Positions 33,816 to 42,935 of a DNA stretch of 64,000 nt are shown piece after piece (positions within the stretch are counted from its first letter, which is position 1; each line of letters starts with the position of its first letter). Under the pieces are notes generated by a model, which saw nothing but the letters and a program-made list of their open reading frames with translations, was not told the origin of the DNA and made no database searches. Source of the stretch: an uncultured Alphaproteobacteria bacterium (GTDB taxonomy: Bacteria > Pseudomonadota > Alphaproteobacteria > RF32 > CAG-239); the NCBI GenBank assembly GCA_934273635.1, contig CAKQSV010000005.1, positions 31,309 to 95,308 of the forward strand, in the 5' to 3' direction. The position numbers and the translations under genes are program-made.

Positions 33816-33863
33816 ATAACATTTTGTTATAATTGACAGATAAATTTTATAACAATATGTTAT
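33816..33863 (+). promoter_or_regulatory. Promoter with two operators before the 33897 gene
   Basis: Operators ATAACATTTTGTTAT (33816-33830) and ATAACAATATGTTAT (33849-33863). Between and within them lie TTGACA (33833-33838) and, after 17 bases, TATGTT (33856-33861). The second operator covers the -10, so repressor binding should block transcription. Confidence 0.7.
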
Positions 33864-33896
33864 TTTAAAATCATAACCAACAACCGCAGGGATATT

Positions 33897-34163
33897 ATGA
33901 ATAAAGAAATAAAACTTAAGGCTGATAAACTTTTCTGGACTTTTGAGGAGAATTTATTTCAAAATACCGGAAATTATCCGCGCAAAACCAATTTAGTTTT
34001 GGAATTTGCCGAATACATCGCTCACGCCGACCGAGCCGAGCTTGAACAATATGTCAGCTTTGCCGACAATGACGAATATCATCAGCTTCAAACAATCATC
34101 AATCAAGGTATAGATTTATGGCTGGACAGCGGGGAGCTTAAAACCCTACTATTACAAAACTAA
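33897..34163 (+). CDS. Operator-controlled small protein, unknown
   Basis: An 88-residue acidic, helical protein with no recognised motif. Its last four bases overlap the convergent trkH gene. It is separated from the rest of the phage by 450 bases of repeats, yet carries the clearest operator-covered promoter. Candidate for an early lytic or anti-repressor function; inference only. Confidence 0.6.
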   Translation: MNKEIKLKADKLFWTFEENLFQNTGNYPRKTNLVLEFAEYIAHADRAELEQYVSFADNDEYHQLQTIINQGIDLWLDSGELKTLLLQN

Positions 34164-35602
34164 CTTTTCCAAAAATTACGAGTAAAAATCACCAACACAG
34201 TCAGCACATCCAAACGTCCGACCAACATCGCCACACAGCAAACTTGTTTTGCAAACGGGCTTAAAAAAGCATAATTTCCGACCGGTCCCGTTGCCGCCGT
34301 CACCCCCGGTCCTGAGTTTGTCATACTCGCCGCCGCCGCGCTGAACGCCGTGGCAAAATCAAGCCCGCTGAACGACAGCACCAACGTAAACGTTGCCAAA
34401 CAAACCACATACGCGCTGAAAAATATAAACACCGAGGTCACCAAATTCCCCTCGACTGTATAGTTCTCCAACTTCAGTGGCAACACACGGTTAGGCTCAG
34501 TCGCTCCCACCAACGATTTTTTCAAAAATGCAAAAAACACCTGCCACCGAAAAATTTTAATCGAACCGGTAGTCGACCCCGTGCATCCCCCCGTAAACGA
34601 AAACAGCAAAAACAGCGCCGCACTCCACGCGCCCCACTGCAAATAGTCGGTTGAAGCATAGCCCGTTGTCGTCACAATCGAAATCACGTTAAACGCCGCA
34701 TAACGCACCGCCGTCAACACCCCCATGCCGTTATGCCACATCAGCCACAAACTGAGCAAAAGAATATACAAGCCCAAAATTTTGAAAAACGCCACCACCT
34801 GAATGCTGCGAGAACTGTGAAAATCTTTATTTTGCAACAGCGCGATATAAAACGTCATCGGCAGCGAGCCCAAAATCATAAACACAACAGCCACCAACTC
34901 CACCCGCCAACTGTCAAAAAAGGCAAACGAGTTGTTTTTGGTCGACAATCCGCCGGTCGAAGTCGTGGTCAACCCGTGATTAATCGCGTCAAACCAGCTC
35001 ATCCCCGCTTGTTGATAACAAACAACACACGCAACCAACAAAAACAAATAAACCGCGATAATCCGCTTGGCTATATAGCTGAATTTGGGCATAAATTTAT
35101 CATCGGAATCCGAATTTTCGCGCTGAAAAATCTGCATACCGCCAATTCCCAGATATGGCAGCAGCGCCACGGCAAAAATAATGATTCCGATACCGCCCAA
35201 ACCGTTAAGCATGGAGCGCCACAATAAAACCGCACGCGGAGCCCCTTCAATATCGGTCAACACCGTACCGCCGGCGGCTGTCAGTCCCGACATTGCCTCA
35301 AACCAAGCGTCACTCAAATTATCAAATGTTCCGGTCAGCACAAACGGCACCGCCGCCAACACCGTCATACTCAGCCAACAAACCACCGTAATCAGATATC
35401 CCTGCCGCAAGCTGATTTTCTTAATCGGCATCCGATTGGCCAAAAACAGCATAACCCCTAAAAAAATGCAAATCACCGAGGCAAAAACAAACTGAGAGTG
35501 CGCCGCATGCAACAAATACAGCTCATAAGCCGCCGGCACCAACATAGACAACCCCAAAATGCTCAGCAAATAGCCATCTATCATCAGAATCGGCTGCCAC
35601 AC
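34160..35602 (-). CDS. trkH: TrkH-type potassium uptake membrane protein
   Basis: A 480-residue polytopic protein with four M1-P-M2 repeats. Selectivity-filter segments are visible: MSGLTAAGGTVL, GLTTTSTGGLST, IVTTTGYAST and MTNSGPGV. It forms the K+ channel of the Trk/Ktr system. The NAD-binding partner TrkA is not in the window. Length normal (about 480). It forms the right border of the phage-derived region. Confidence 0.92.
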   Translation of the reverse strand: MWQPILMIDGYLLSILGLSMLVPAAYELYLLHAAHSQFVFASVICIFLGVMLFLANRMPIKKISLRQGYLITVVCWLSMTVLAAVPFVLTGTFDNLSDAWFEAMSGLTAAGGTVLTDIEGAPRAVLLWRSMLNGLGGIGIIIFAVALLPYLGIGGMQIFQRENSDSDDKFMPKFSYIAKRIIAVYLFLLVACVVCYQQAGMSWFDAINHGLTTTSTGGLSTKNNSFAFFDSWRVELVAVVFMILGSLPMTFYIALLQNKDFHSSRSIQVVAFFKILGLYILLLSLWLMWHNGMGVLTAVRYAAFNVISIVTTTGYASTDYLQWGAWSAALFLLFSFTGGCTGSTTGSIKIFRWQVFFAFLKKSLVGATEPNRVLPLKLENYTVEGNLVTSVFIFFSAYVVCLATFTLVLSFSGLDFATAFSAAAASMTNSGPGVTAATGPVGNYAFLSPFAKQVCCVAMLVGRLDVLTVLVIFTRNFWKS

Positions 35603-35623
35603 AATTCCTCTCCCTCAAACAAA

Positions 35624-36472
35624 TTATAAAGCGACGTTGCGCGTATAGCCTTTCAGCACCATATCGCGGTTGAGATTAATCCCATTATAATAGCAAATGC
35701 CGGTTGCAATATCCTGCTCAGTATAAGCCACCACGCCGCACTTAATCTCTTTTCCGTCAATCAGGTCTTTGAGATATTTGGTTGCGCTCACCCCGCGCGC
35801 CGTGTATGGATGAACAAACACGCCGTACATCATAATAAATTCGCCATTAACTTCAATCTCGTTTGAATCGTGCACCACGGCTTTTCCCACCACCTCGTGC
35901 GGAAAATCAACATATTTCAAAGAGCTGACCTTTTTGTCCGCAGGATAAGCATACATCCTTTCATCGACAGGAATCCGAATATCGCTACGCGTCTGCGGCT
36001 GTTCTTCATCTTCAACTTGCGACGCTTGACTCTCGTTTGGAGTTGATTGTTCTTCGTCTTCTGGTTGAGTGGTTTCTTCCCCCTTATCGGCACCCTTCAA
36101 AACATCTAAAATATTCGGAGCGTTATCATCAATCGGCTCGGGCGTTTCAAACTCAGACGGAGCAACCGGCGCCGGTGCAGCGTCTTCGGGATTAAACTTA
36201 AACGACCCCGGAGCCACCTCGGGCTGGCGGATTCCCCACCAAACCAACACTTTGTTGCACACACCGTAAACTTGAGATGCATACCACCGCGGCACATCCA
36301 CGGGCTTAACCCCGCGGAACGTCGGAGCCAAAAACAGAATCAGCAAAATCACGAGTGTCAGCACAGGCCGCCGTAACGGAAACAAAATCAGCCGCCCCAA
36401 TCGGTGGAAAAACTTTGCCCACCCTTGTAATGGTCTTATTCTTTCATCTTGTCTCTTTTTTTTCAACAACAT
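35624..36472 (-). CDS. Membrane-anchored staphylococcal-nuclease-fold protein
   Basis: A 282-residue protein with one N-terminal membrane segment (about residues 36-52), an acidic Pro/Glu-rich linker (100-165), and a C-terminal SNase-like domain (VVHDSNEIEVNGEFIMMYGV, ATKYLKDLIDGKEIKCGVV, GYTRNVAL). The catalytic arginine-glutamate pair of true nucleases is not apparent, so it may be a binding domain. Overlaps metG by one base, so it is co-transcribed. Confidence 0.65.
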   Translation of the reverse strand: MLLKKKRQDERIRPLQGWAKFFHRLGRLILFPLRRPVLTLVILLILFLAPTFRGVKPVDVPRWYASQVYGVCNKVLVWWGIRQPEVAPGSFKFNPEDAAPAPVAPSEFETPEPIDDNAPNILDVLKGADKGEETTQPEDEEQSTPNESQASQVEDEEQPQTRSDIRIPVDERMYAYPADKKVSSLKYVDFPHEVVGKAVVHDSNEIEVNGEFIMMYGVFVHPYTARGVSATKYLKDLIDGKEIKCGVVAYTEQDIATGICYYNGINLNRDMVLKGYTRNVAL

Positions 36473-38166
36473 TACCTGCCACTTCCATATTTAACTTTAA
36501 GTTCTTCAATTTTTTCCGGTGCGATACGTTCAAACAACGCCTCGCCCACCTCAAACTTTTGCCCTGCCTGCAAAGCCTCAATTTCCTTAGCAACATCAAA
36601 GCCTTTCAAGCTCAAACCCTCGGTACTCAAACCTAATTTAGCCAAAATCTTTTCCGCTGTATCCGGCATAATCGGCGCCGACAAAATTGCAAAAATTCTG
36701 ATAAGGTTAATGCACACACGCAAAATCGCCGCCGCCCGCGCCTGATTTTCCTTAATCACCGTCCACGGCTCGGTTGCGGAAATATAGTTGTTGCCGTCCA
36801 CCCAAATCGCGCGCAACTCACCCAACGCCTTGCGGAACTCCATATCTTTCAGATATTGCAGGTAGTTGTCGACTTTTTCTTGCAACGCGGCAATCAACTC
36901 GCGTTCCTCGGCCTGCATCTCGCCGCCGGCGGGAACTTCCGCCCCCAATTTAGAGGCCGTCATTTTCAGCACACGAGAGACAAAATTGCCCAACACGCCG
37001 TTCAAATCTTTATTAATCACACCGGCAAACCCATCAAACGTAAACGACGAGTCCGAGGCTTCCGGCGCGTTAGACATCAGCCAATAGCGCCAATAATCAG
37101 CCGGAAACTCCTCAATCGCGTCTTCGGCAAAAATACCGCGCTGCTCTGATTTTGAGAACTTGCCGCCCTCAAAAGTTAAATAGCTCATGCCTTTCAAATA
37201 ATCAACCTTTGTCCAGTTTTCCTTAGTGCCCAACAGCGTTGCAGGGAACGAAATGGAGTGGAACGGCACATTGTCCTTGCCCATAAACTGCACATAATAA
37301 ACATCTTTGGCATCCAACCACCACGACTTCCAATCTCTCTGCTCGGGGTTTTCATCCGCCCATTGCTTAGAAATACCGATATATCCGATAGGCGCGTCAA
37401 ACCACACATAAAACACTTTATCCTCAAAGCCTTTTTTAGGCACCGCGAATCCCCACTTCAAATCACGGGTAATGCAACGCTCGTGCAAACCTTCTTTCAG
37501 CCACTTCTGCGCAATAGAATAAGCCACATCCGGCCAATACGGCTCTTTGGTTTTAACCCACTCGCTCAACTCTTTTTCCAACAACGGGAGTTTTAAGAAC
37601 AGGTGCTTGGTTTCGCGTACCTCAAGGTTGGTAGACCCTGAGATTGTCGACCGCGGATTAATCAAATCGGTCGGTTCCAACACGCGGGTGCAATTTTCGC
37701 ACTGATCACCGCGCGCCTTGTCATAACCGCAATGCGGACAAGTACCGGTAATATAGCGGTCGGGCAAAAAGCGGTTGTCATCAATTGAAAAAACTTGCTT
37801 GATGTTGCGCTCTTCAATAAAACCGTTTTCATCCAACTTGTTAAAAATATGATAAGTCGCCTCCTCGTTCTGCGGAGTGCTTGTACGTCCGAAAAAGTCA
37901 AACGACAAATTAAATTTTTTATAAACCTCTTTGTGGCGGTTGTGATATTTGGTGCAATATTCCTCAACCGGCATATTCTCTTTGGCGGCGCCCACTTCCG
38001 AAGGTGTTCCGTGTTCATCGGTACCGCAAATATAAAGAACCTCGTTGCCCGACATTCGCATAAAACGGGCATAAACATCTGACGGCAGCAGACAGCCGAC
38101 CAAATGCCCCAAATGAGGGATACCGTTAACATAAGGCAATGCGGATGTAATCAAAATCTTAGACAT
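36472..38166 (-). CDS. metG: Methionyl-tRNA synthetase
   Basis: A 564-residue class I aminoacyl-tRNA synthetase that charges tRNA-Met. HIGH-type motif is PYVNGIPHLGHL, zinc knuckle CPHCGYDKARGDQCENC (four cysteines), and the KMSKS-type loop is KFSKS. No C-terminal tRNA-binding EMAP domain. I chose the start at 38166 because the family begins MSKILITSALPYVNG; the longer frame includes non-homologous residues. Confidence 0.97.
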   Translation of the reverse strand: MSKILITSALPYVNGIPHLGHLVGCLLPSDVYARFMRMSGNEVLYICGTDEHGTPSEVGAAKENMPVEEYCTKYHNRHKEVYKKFNLSFDFFGRTSTPQNEEATYHIFNKLDENGFIEERNIKQVFSIDDNRFLPDRYITGTCPHCGYDKARGDQCENCTRVLEPTDLINPRSTISGSTNLEVRETKHLFLKLPLLEKELSEWVKTKEPYWPDVAYSIAQKWLKEGLHERCITRDLKWGFAVPKKGFEDKVFYVWFDAPIGYIGISKQWADENPEQRDWKSWWLDAKDVYYVQFMGKDNVPFHSISFPATLLGTKENWTKVDYLKGMSYLTFEGGKFSKSEQRGIFAEDAIEEFPADYWRYWLMSNAPEASDSSFTFDGFAGVINKDLNGVLGNFVSRVLKMTASKLGAEVPAGGEMQAEERELIAALQEKVDNYLQYLKDMEFRKALGELRAIWVDGNNYISATEPWTVIKENQARAAAILRVCINLIRIFAILSAPIMPDTAEKILAKLGLSTEGLSLKGFDVAKEIEALQAGQKFEVGEALFERIAPEKIEELKVKYGSGR

Positions 38167-38260
38167 TAGACACAGTTCTCCATACATACAAATCAGATTA
38201 ATTGAGCCGATTTTACACGATTTACACAGATTCACAAGCAATTTTATGCTTAAATAAACA

Positions 38261-38299
38261 AAAAAAAGTCCCGAACAGCACAAATGCTGATCAGGACTT
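38261..38299 (-). terminator. Intrinsic terminator of the 38315 gene
   Basis: A stem AGTCC-GA-CAGCA with TGCTG-TC-GGACT around CAAA, followed by T7 on the minus strand. Confidence 0.7.
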
Positions 38300-38314
38300 A
38301 ATTTTACATAACGC

Positions 38315-38971
38315 TTAGTTCATAGAATACACCTCTCGCATATCGACAGGCATACCGTCTTCCTTAGCCAAGCGCTCCCACTTTAACTGAGTATCTTTGT
38401 CTCTGGCCCACTGGTCAAAATAAGTACTCAAAATAAAGCGACCCTGAGGTGCGAGCAAATTCCGATGTTTACGCAGTAACTTCCACCCGTAACGTGAAAC
38501 ATACTTCTTGTTCAACATGCGGATAATCCACCCAAAATCAAAAATGCCCTGAGACATCAGGTCATCATTAAAATGATAGGTGAACATCTTAACCTCACGA
38601 TCCTGCACTTTTAACCCTTCAATAGAAAGGTCACCGAGCTCAACACGATAAATGCTGTAATTAAGCTTAAATGCCATATAAATAGCCTCTTTAAGCTCCT
38701 TAGGCAAGCTAAAGCTGGTTATTCCCTCGTCAACAGCGCGCTTACGATGATAACGAACTTTATCGACCAATGTTCTTAAAACCTCTTTGGTTTCCTCCTC
38801 GGTCGGGAACATTGCTTTAAACTCGGCCTTTTCCTTGTGTTCAGCTCTTTTCTTTGCTCTTGCTGCTCTTTTTTCAGCAATCTCTTCATCACTGTCCTTG
38901 ACAATGCCCTTGTTGCGCATACTTGCCAACTCAACCAGTGATAACTCTTTCTTCTTAGCTTTTTCTTCCAT
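38315..38971 (-). CDS. Orphan charged protein, second gene of a two-gene unit
   Basis: A 218-residue protein. Residues 1-60 are highly charged with a Lys/Arg/Ala helix (AEKRAARAKKRAEHKEKAEF); the rest is a compact domain with aromatic residues (FTYHFNDDLMSQGIFDFGWIIRMLNKKYVSRYGWKLLRKHRNL). No family recognised. It starts 5 bases after the 38977 gene, without a Shine-Dalgarno. Codon use (GCT, GGT, CGT, AAG) is unlike the neighbours. It ends at a strong terminator. Confidence 0.6.
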   Translation of the reverse strand: MEEKAKKKELSLVELASMRNKGIVKDSDEEIAEKRAARAKKRAEHKEKAEFKAMFPTEEETKEVLRTLVDKVRYHRKRAVDEGITSFSLPKELKEAIYMAFKLNYSIYRVELGDLSIEGLKVQDREVKMFTYHFNDDLMSQGIFDFGWIIRMLNKKYVSRYGWKLLRKHRNLLAPQGRFILSTYFDQWARDKDTQLKWERLAKEDGMPVDMREVYSMN

Positions 38972-38976
38972 AAGAT

Positions 38977-39279
38977 CTAATTATTAATGGTACGAGTAGA
39001 AACAAAACGCTCCTTAAAGTCGGCATAAGCCTTGATGGAACCTTGAGCACGGTTAAAGACCACCAAACAACGCTTTCCATCAGCATTTTTCGCCCAACGA
39101 GTAAAAGCCTTGTCTACGCTCTTAGAACCAGTCTTAACAAGCTCCTTAACAACAGCATACTTGTCAGTCACTACCAGTCCCTCAGCCTCGCACAATGTAC
39201 CGATAACCTCAGTCATTTCAAGACACTTAGGAGAAACAACGTTACCACTCTTAACCTGATTAGATGATTTTTTACCCAT
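38977..39279 (-). CDS. Orphan basic protein, first gene of a two-gene unit
   Basis: A 100-residue basic protein (KSVDKAFTRWAKNADGKRCLVVF, IKAYADFKERF). No family recognised. The leader ends in AAAAATTATATAAAA before ATG and has no Shine-Dalgarno. Arg is nearly always CGT and Lys mostly AAG, a bias typical of strongly expressed or foreign genes. Operon with the 38315 gene. Confidence 0.6.
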   Translation of the reverse strand: MGKKSSNQVKSGNVVSPKCLEMTEVIGTLCEAEGLVVTDKYAVVKELVKTGSKSVDKAFTRWAKNADGKRCLVVFNRAQGSIKAYADFKERFVSTRTINN

Positions 39280-39535
39280 TTTTATATAATTTTTAATTGG
39301 GATGAAACAATAAGCTCGTGTATGAAAAAACAGTGACTACCGAAAATACACAGAGCGAATTACTTAAATAAAATGATAGTCATAATAATAGTTTTAACTC
39401 TTTAAATATAGACAAAACTGACGACGATTTCAAGCTATTTTTGATAATAAAGTGCAAAAAACTACTTTTTTTATGGAAAAATACAACATTATGCCGCAAT
39501 ATATCCCCGAAATTATAAAATATAAGGACACAAAG

Positions 39536-40693
39536 ATGAAGTTTTTAGGCAAATTGATTATTCTGGGCGCCATTATCGGCGGAGTCGCATTTTTCTTCAG
39601 CAACAAACGCCAAAACATAGCCGCTTATGTCACAAAGCCGACAGAACTCATTGATATTACAGAAAAAGTTACCGCAACCGGACAAATCAATCCTATTTCT
39701 ACGGTCAACATCGGCTCGCAGGTTTCGGGCACAATCTCTGAAATTTATGTCGATTACAATTCCGTTGTCAAAAAAGACCAGATTCTGGCGCAGATTGACC
39801 CTGCCCTGTTCCAAGCCACGGTTGATAAAAATCGCGCCAACCTCGACGTTGCCAAAGCTCAGGTAAAAGTCAGCGAAAATGATGTTGTTTATTATAAAAA
39901 AGAGCTTGAGCGCAAAAAAAAGCTGAACGCCGCGCGTTATTCGTCCGTCAAAGACCTTGATTTAGCCGAGCGCGAATATAACAACGCCGTGGCGCAGTTG
40001 GCTTTGCAAAAAGCCTCTGTCGAACAAGCGCAGGCGCAACTGAACTCGGCGGAAACCGAATTGCGCTACACCAAAATCATCTCCCCGATTGATGGCATTG
40101 TCGTCTCCAAAGAAGTTGAAGTCGGACAAACCGTCGCCGCCAGTTTTCAAACCCCAACGCTGTTTTATGTGGCGGAAGACTTAGGAAAAATGCAAATTGA
40201 AGCCTCGGTGGTTGAGGCCGACATCGCCAAAGTCGCCGAAGGACAAAAGGTTGAGTTCAGCGTTGACAGTTTTCCTGACGAAATCTTCCACGGTGTTGTC
40301 ACGCAGGTTCGCAACGAAGCCGTCACCACCTCAAACGTTGTTACTTATGAGGTTATTATAGAGGTTGACAACCAAGACCTCAAACTCAAACCGGGGATGA
40401 CCGCCAATGTCGAAATTATCACCGCCGACAAAAAAGGTGTTTTGGCAGTGCCTAACAAAGCCTTGCGTTTTTATGTGACTGACGCCGACGGCAAAACCCA
40501 ACGTTACAAAGACAAAGGCGTCTGGGTGCTCAAAGACGGGCAACCGCACCGTATTGTTGTCAAAGTTGGCATTGCCGACGATGAACACACCGAAATTTCA
40601 TCTGACGAGCTGAAAGTCGGCGATAACGTTATTCTTGAAAAAGCCGACGCCGCCGCCGATGCGCGCAATATGCCGATGAGGATGCCGCACTAA
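39536..40693 (+). CDS. macA: MacA-type periplasmic adaptor protein
   Basis: A 385-residue membrane-fusion protein. The N-terminal anchor (about residues 3-22) is followed by a lipoyl/barrel part (KVTATGQINPISTVNIGSQVSGTI), a long alpha hairpin (residues 90-150) and the distal lipoyl half (ISPIDGIVVSKEVEVGQTV). I chose the ATG at 39536 behind AAGGA. The stop overlaps the ATPase start by one base. It links the MacB transporter to an outer-membrane channel that is not in the window. Confidence 0.88.
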   Translation: MKFLGKLIILGAIIGGVAFFFSNKRQNIAAYVTKPTELIDITEKVTATGQINPISTVNIGSQVSGTISEIYVDYNSVVKKDQILAQIDPALFQATVDKNRANLDVAKAQVKVSENDVVYYKKELERKKKLNAARYSSVKDLDLAEREYNNAVAQLALQKASVEQAQAQLNSAETELRYTKIISPIDGIVVSKEVEVGQTVAASFQTPTLFYVAEDLGKMQIEASVVEADIAKVAEGQKVEFSVDSFPDEIFHGVVTQVRNEAVTTSNVVTYEVIIEVDNQDLKLKPGMTANVEIITADKKGVLAVPNKALRFYVTDADGKTQRYKDKGVWVLKDGQPHRIVVKVGIADDEHTEISSDELKVGDNVILEKADAAADARNMPMRMPH

Positions 40694-41382
40694 TGCCGTT
40701 AATTCAGCTTAAAAATATTTGCAAAAGTTATCCCTTGGGTGATAGCGAACTGCCTATCCTCAAGCGGATTAACCTCAAAATCAACAACGGCGAGTTTGTC
40801 GCCATTATGGGACCTTCCGGCTCGGGCAAGTCAACATTGATGAATATTTTGGGCTGCCTTGACCGCCCAAGCAGCGGTGAATATATCCTCAACGGTCAAA
40901 ATGTTGAAAAACTTTCGTCCGACGAATTGGCCGACATCCGCAATCAAACAATCGGTTTTGTGTTTCAGGGTTTTAACCTGCTGTCACGCACCTCCGCGGT
41001 TGAAAATGTCGAACTCCCGATGGTTTATGCCGGTATCGACAAAGCCGAGCGGCGGCAAAAAGCCGAACAGGCGCTCATCTCCGTGGGTTTGCAAGAAAGA
41101 ATGTATCACCAGCCCAACCAGCTCTCCGGCGGTCAGCAACAGCGTGTGGCGATTGCCCGTGCGATTGTCAACGAGGCGCCGATTATCTTCGCCGACGAGC
41201 CCACCGGCAACCTCGACACCAAAATGAGCGTTGAGATTATGCACTTGTTCCAACGCCTCAATCGCGAACTCAAACGCACCATTATTTTGGTCACGCACGA
41301 AGAAGACATCGCCCGTTTTGCCGACCGCATTATTCATATTGTGGACGGAGAAATCAACAAGGACGAGAAAGTAGAGCACTAA
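40693..41382 (+). CDS. MacB-type ABC transporter ATP-binding protein
   Basis: A 229-residue ATPase of the MacB/LolD group: Walker A GPSGSGKST, Q loop FVFQGFNLL, signature LSGGQQQRVAIARA, Walker B IIFADEPTGNLD and H loop ILVTHEE. In many bacteria this domain is fused to the permease; here it is a separate gene 1 base from macA and 1 from the permease. Confidence 0.93.
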   Translation: MPLIQLKNICKSYPLGDSELPILKRINLKINNGEFVAIMGPSGSGKSTLMNILGCLDRPSSGEYILNGQNVEKLSSDELADIRNQTIGFVFQGFNLLSRTSAVENVELPMVYAGIDKAERRQKAEQALISVGLQERMYHQPNQLSGGQQQRVAIARAIVNEAPIIFADEPTGNLDTKMSVEIMHLFQRLNRELKRTIILVTHEEDIARFADRIIHIVDGEINKDEKVEH

Positions 41383-41383
41383 T

Positions 41384-42625
41384 ATGAAAAAACACACAAT
41401 CGACACCTCGGTCATTTTCAGCATTGCCATCCGCGCCATCAAAGCCAACAAAATGCGCTCTATTTTAACCAGTCTAGGTATTATTATCGGCGTGGCGGCG
41501 GTTATTGTTATGCTGGCCATCGGCAACGGCGCGCAAACCTCCATCCAAGATGAGATGAAGTCTATCGGCGCCAACCTTATGATAATTCGTTCCGGCGTGG
41601 CAACCTCAGGCGGCGCGCGTGGCGGACACGGCTCGCAACCCACAATGAAACTCGGCGACGGCAACGCAATTCAAGAAAAAATCGACCGTATTAAATTAGC
41701 GGCTCCGGTCTTAGACGAGACCGCGCAAATTGTTTATGGCAACACCAACTGGTCAACCGGCATCACCGGCACCGACAACCGCTATTTTGAAATCAAGGAA
41801 TGGCCGTTGGAATACGGACGTTCTTTTGTTGAAACTGACATCAAAAATGCCTCCAAAGTTGCGATTCTCGGTCAAACCGTGGTGAACGAACTGTTTGGCG
41901 ACGTTGACCCGCTCAACCGCAACATCCGCATAAAAGGCATCCCGTTTACGGTTATCGGCGTTTTGAAAAAACGCGGCGAAAACGGTATGGGACAAGATCA
42001 AGATGACGCGGTGTTTATTCCCATTTCCACCGCGCAGAAAAAACTGATGGGTGTCAGCTTTCCCGATCAAGTCAAAATGATTATGTTGCAAGCCATGGAC
42101 GCCGAAAGCACCTACTCTTCGCAAGAAGACATCAAAGCATTGTTGCGCCAAAGACACAACCTCGGCGCCAACAAAGACGATGACTTCATCATTATGAACC
42201 TGACCCAAATGATGGAAATGATGGAAAATTCCACCAAAATTATGACGATTTTATTGGGTTCTATCGCCTCAATCTCGCTATTAGTCGGCGGTATCGGCAT
42301 TATGAACATTATGTTGGTATCAGTAACCGAACGCACCCGAGAAATCGGTATCCGTATGGCCATCGGCGCCCGCTCGTGGGACATCCGCCGCCAGTTTTTG
42401 ACCGAATCTCTGGTACTGTCGCTCATTGGTGGCTTAATCGGCGTCATCATCGGCATCGCCGGCGCGGCACTGGTGTCATACTTCTCGTCAATGAAGGCGG
42501 AATTGTCATTGTTTTATATTATGCTGCCGTTTTCCTTTGCGGGCTTTGTGGGCTTGTTCTTCGGTTATTTTCCGGCGTATAAGGCATCTTTGCTCAACCC
42601 TATCACCGCCCTCCGCTACGAATAA
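41384..42625 (+). CDS. MacB-type ABC transporter permease
   Basis: A 413-residue permease with the MacB pattern: one membrane segment near residue 30 (MRSILTSLGIIIGVAAVIVM), a large periplasmic domain (60-280), then three C-terminal segments with VGGIGIMNIMLVSVTERTREIGIRMAIGAR. It forms an export system with the two genes before it; typical substrates are macrolides, peptides or lipoproteins. The substrate is not known here. Confidence 0.93.
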   Translation: MKKHTIDTSVIFSIAIRAIKANKMRSILTSLGIIIGVAAVIVMLAIGNGAQTSIQDEMKSIGANLMIIRSGVATSGGARGGHGSQPTMKLGDGNAIQEKIDRIKLAAPVLDETAQIVYGNTNWSTGITGTDNRYFEIKEWPLEYGRSFVETDIKNASKVAILGQTVVNELFGDVDPLNRNIRIKGIPFTVIGVLKKRGENGMGQDQDDAVFIPISTAQKKLMGVSFPDQVKMIMLQAMDAESTYSSQEDIKALLRQRHNLGANKDDDFIIMNLTQMMEMMENSTKIMTILLGSIASISLLVGGIGIMNIMLVSVTERTREIGIRMAIGARSWDIRRQFLTESLVLSLIGGLIGVIIGIAGAALVSYFSSMKAELSLFYIMLPFSFAGFVGLFFGYFPAYKASLLNPITALRYE

Positions 42626-42641
42626 CGCCATCCCCCCTCTA

Positions 42642-42920
42642 TTGTCATCACGAGGCACACGCGGTCGAAGCAATCCACTATTCCTCGTTCGTCACTGCGA
42701 GTTTGGCAACAAACGAAGCAGTCCAGCAGCCACACCTCTCGTCACTGCGACCGGGCGCAAGCCAAACTGCCGGTGACCGTTTGGCTAAGCAGACGCAATG
42801 AGACTTGTTGAGCTAGCTAGAGTAATCGAAGCGCAGCGAAACTTAGTCGGAATTGAAACAGGACGAAGCAATCCCCACCCTCCTCGTTCGTCATTGCGAG
42901 CAGAGCGAAGCAATCCAGAG
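42642..42920. repeat. Cluster of REP-like palindromes
   Basis: Copies near 42642-42680, 42690-42726, 42741-42764 and 42890-42920, with diverged sequence between. They fill the gap between the permease gene and the IS element. Confidence 0.65.
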
Positions 42921-42935
42921 GTGCATAAAAGGGCC

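Noticed and set aside
13033..33863. Rhodobacter-type gene transfer agent
   Set aside because: Gene order and the short-tail proteins, GroES and lysis cassette do not match the RcGTA cluster; only a functional analogy remains possible.
42840..42870. GGAATTGAAAC string resembling a CRISPR repeat end
   Set aside because: It occurs once, with no second copy at a fixed distance.
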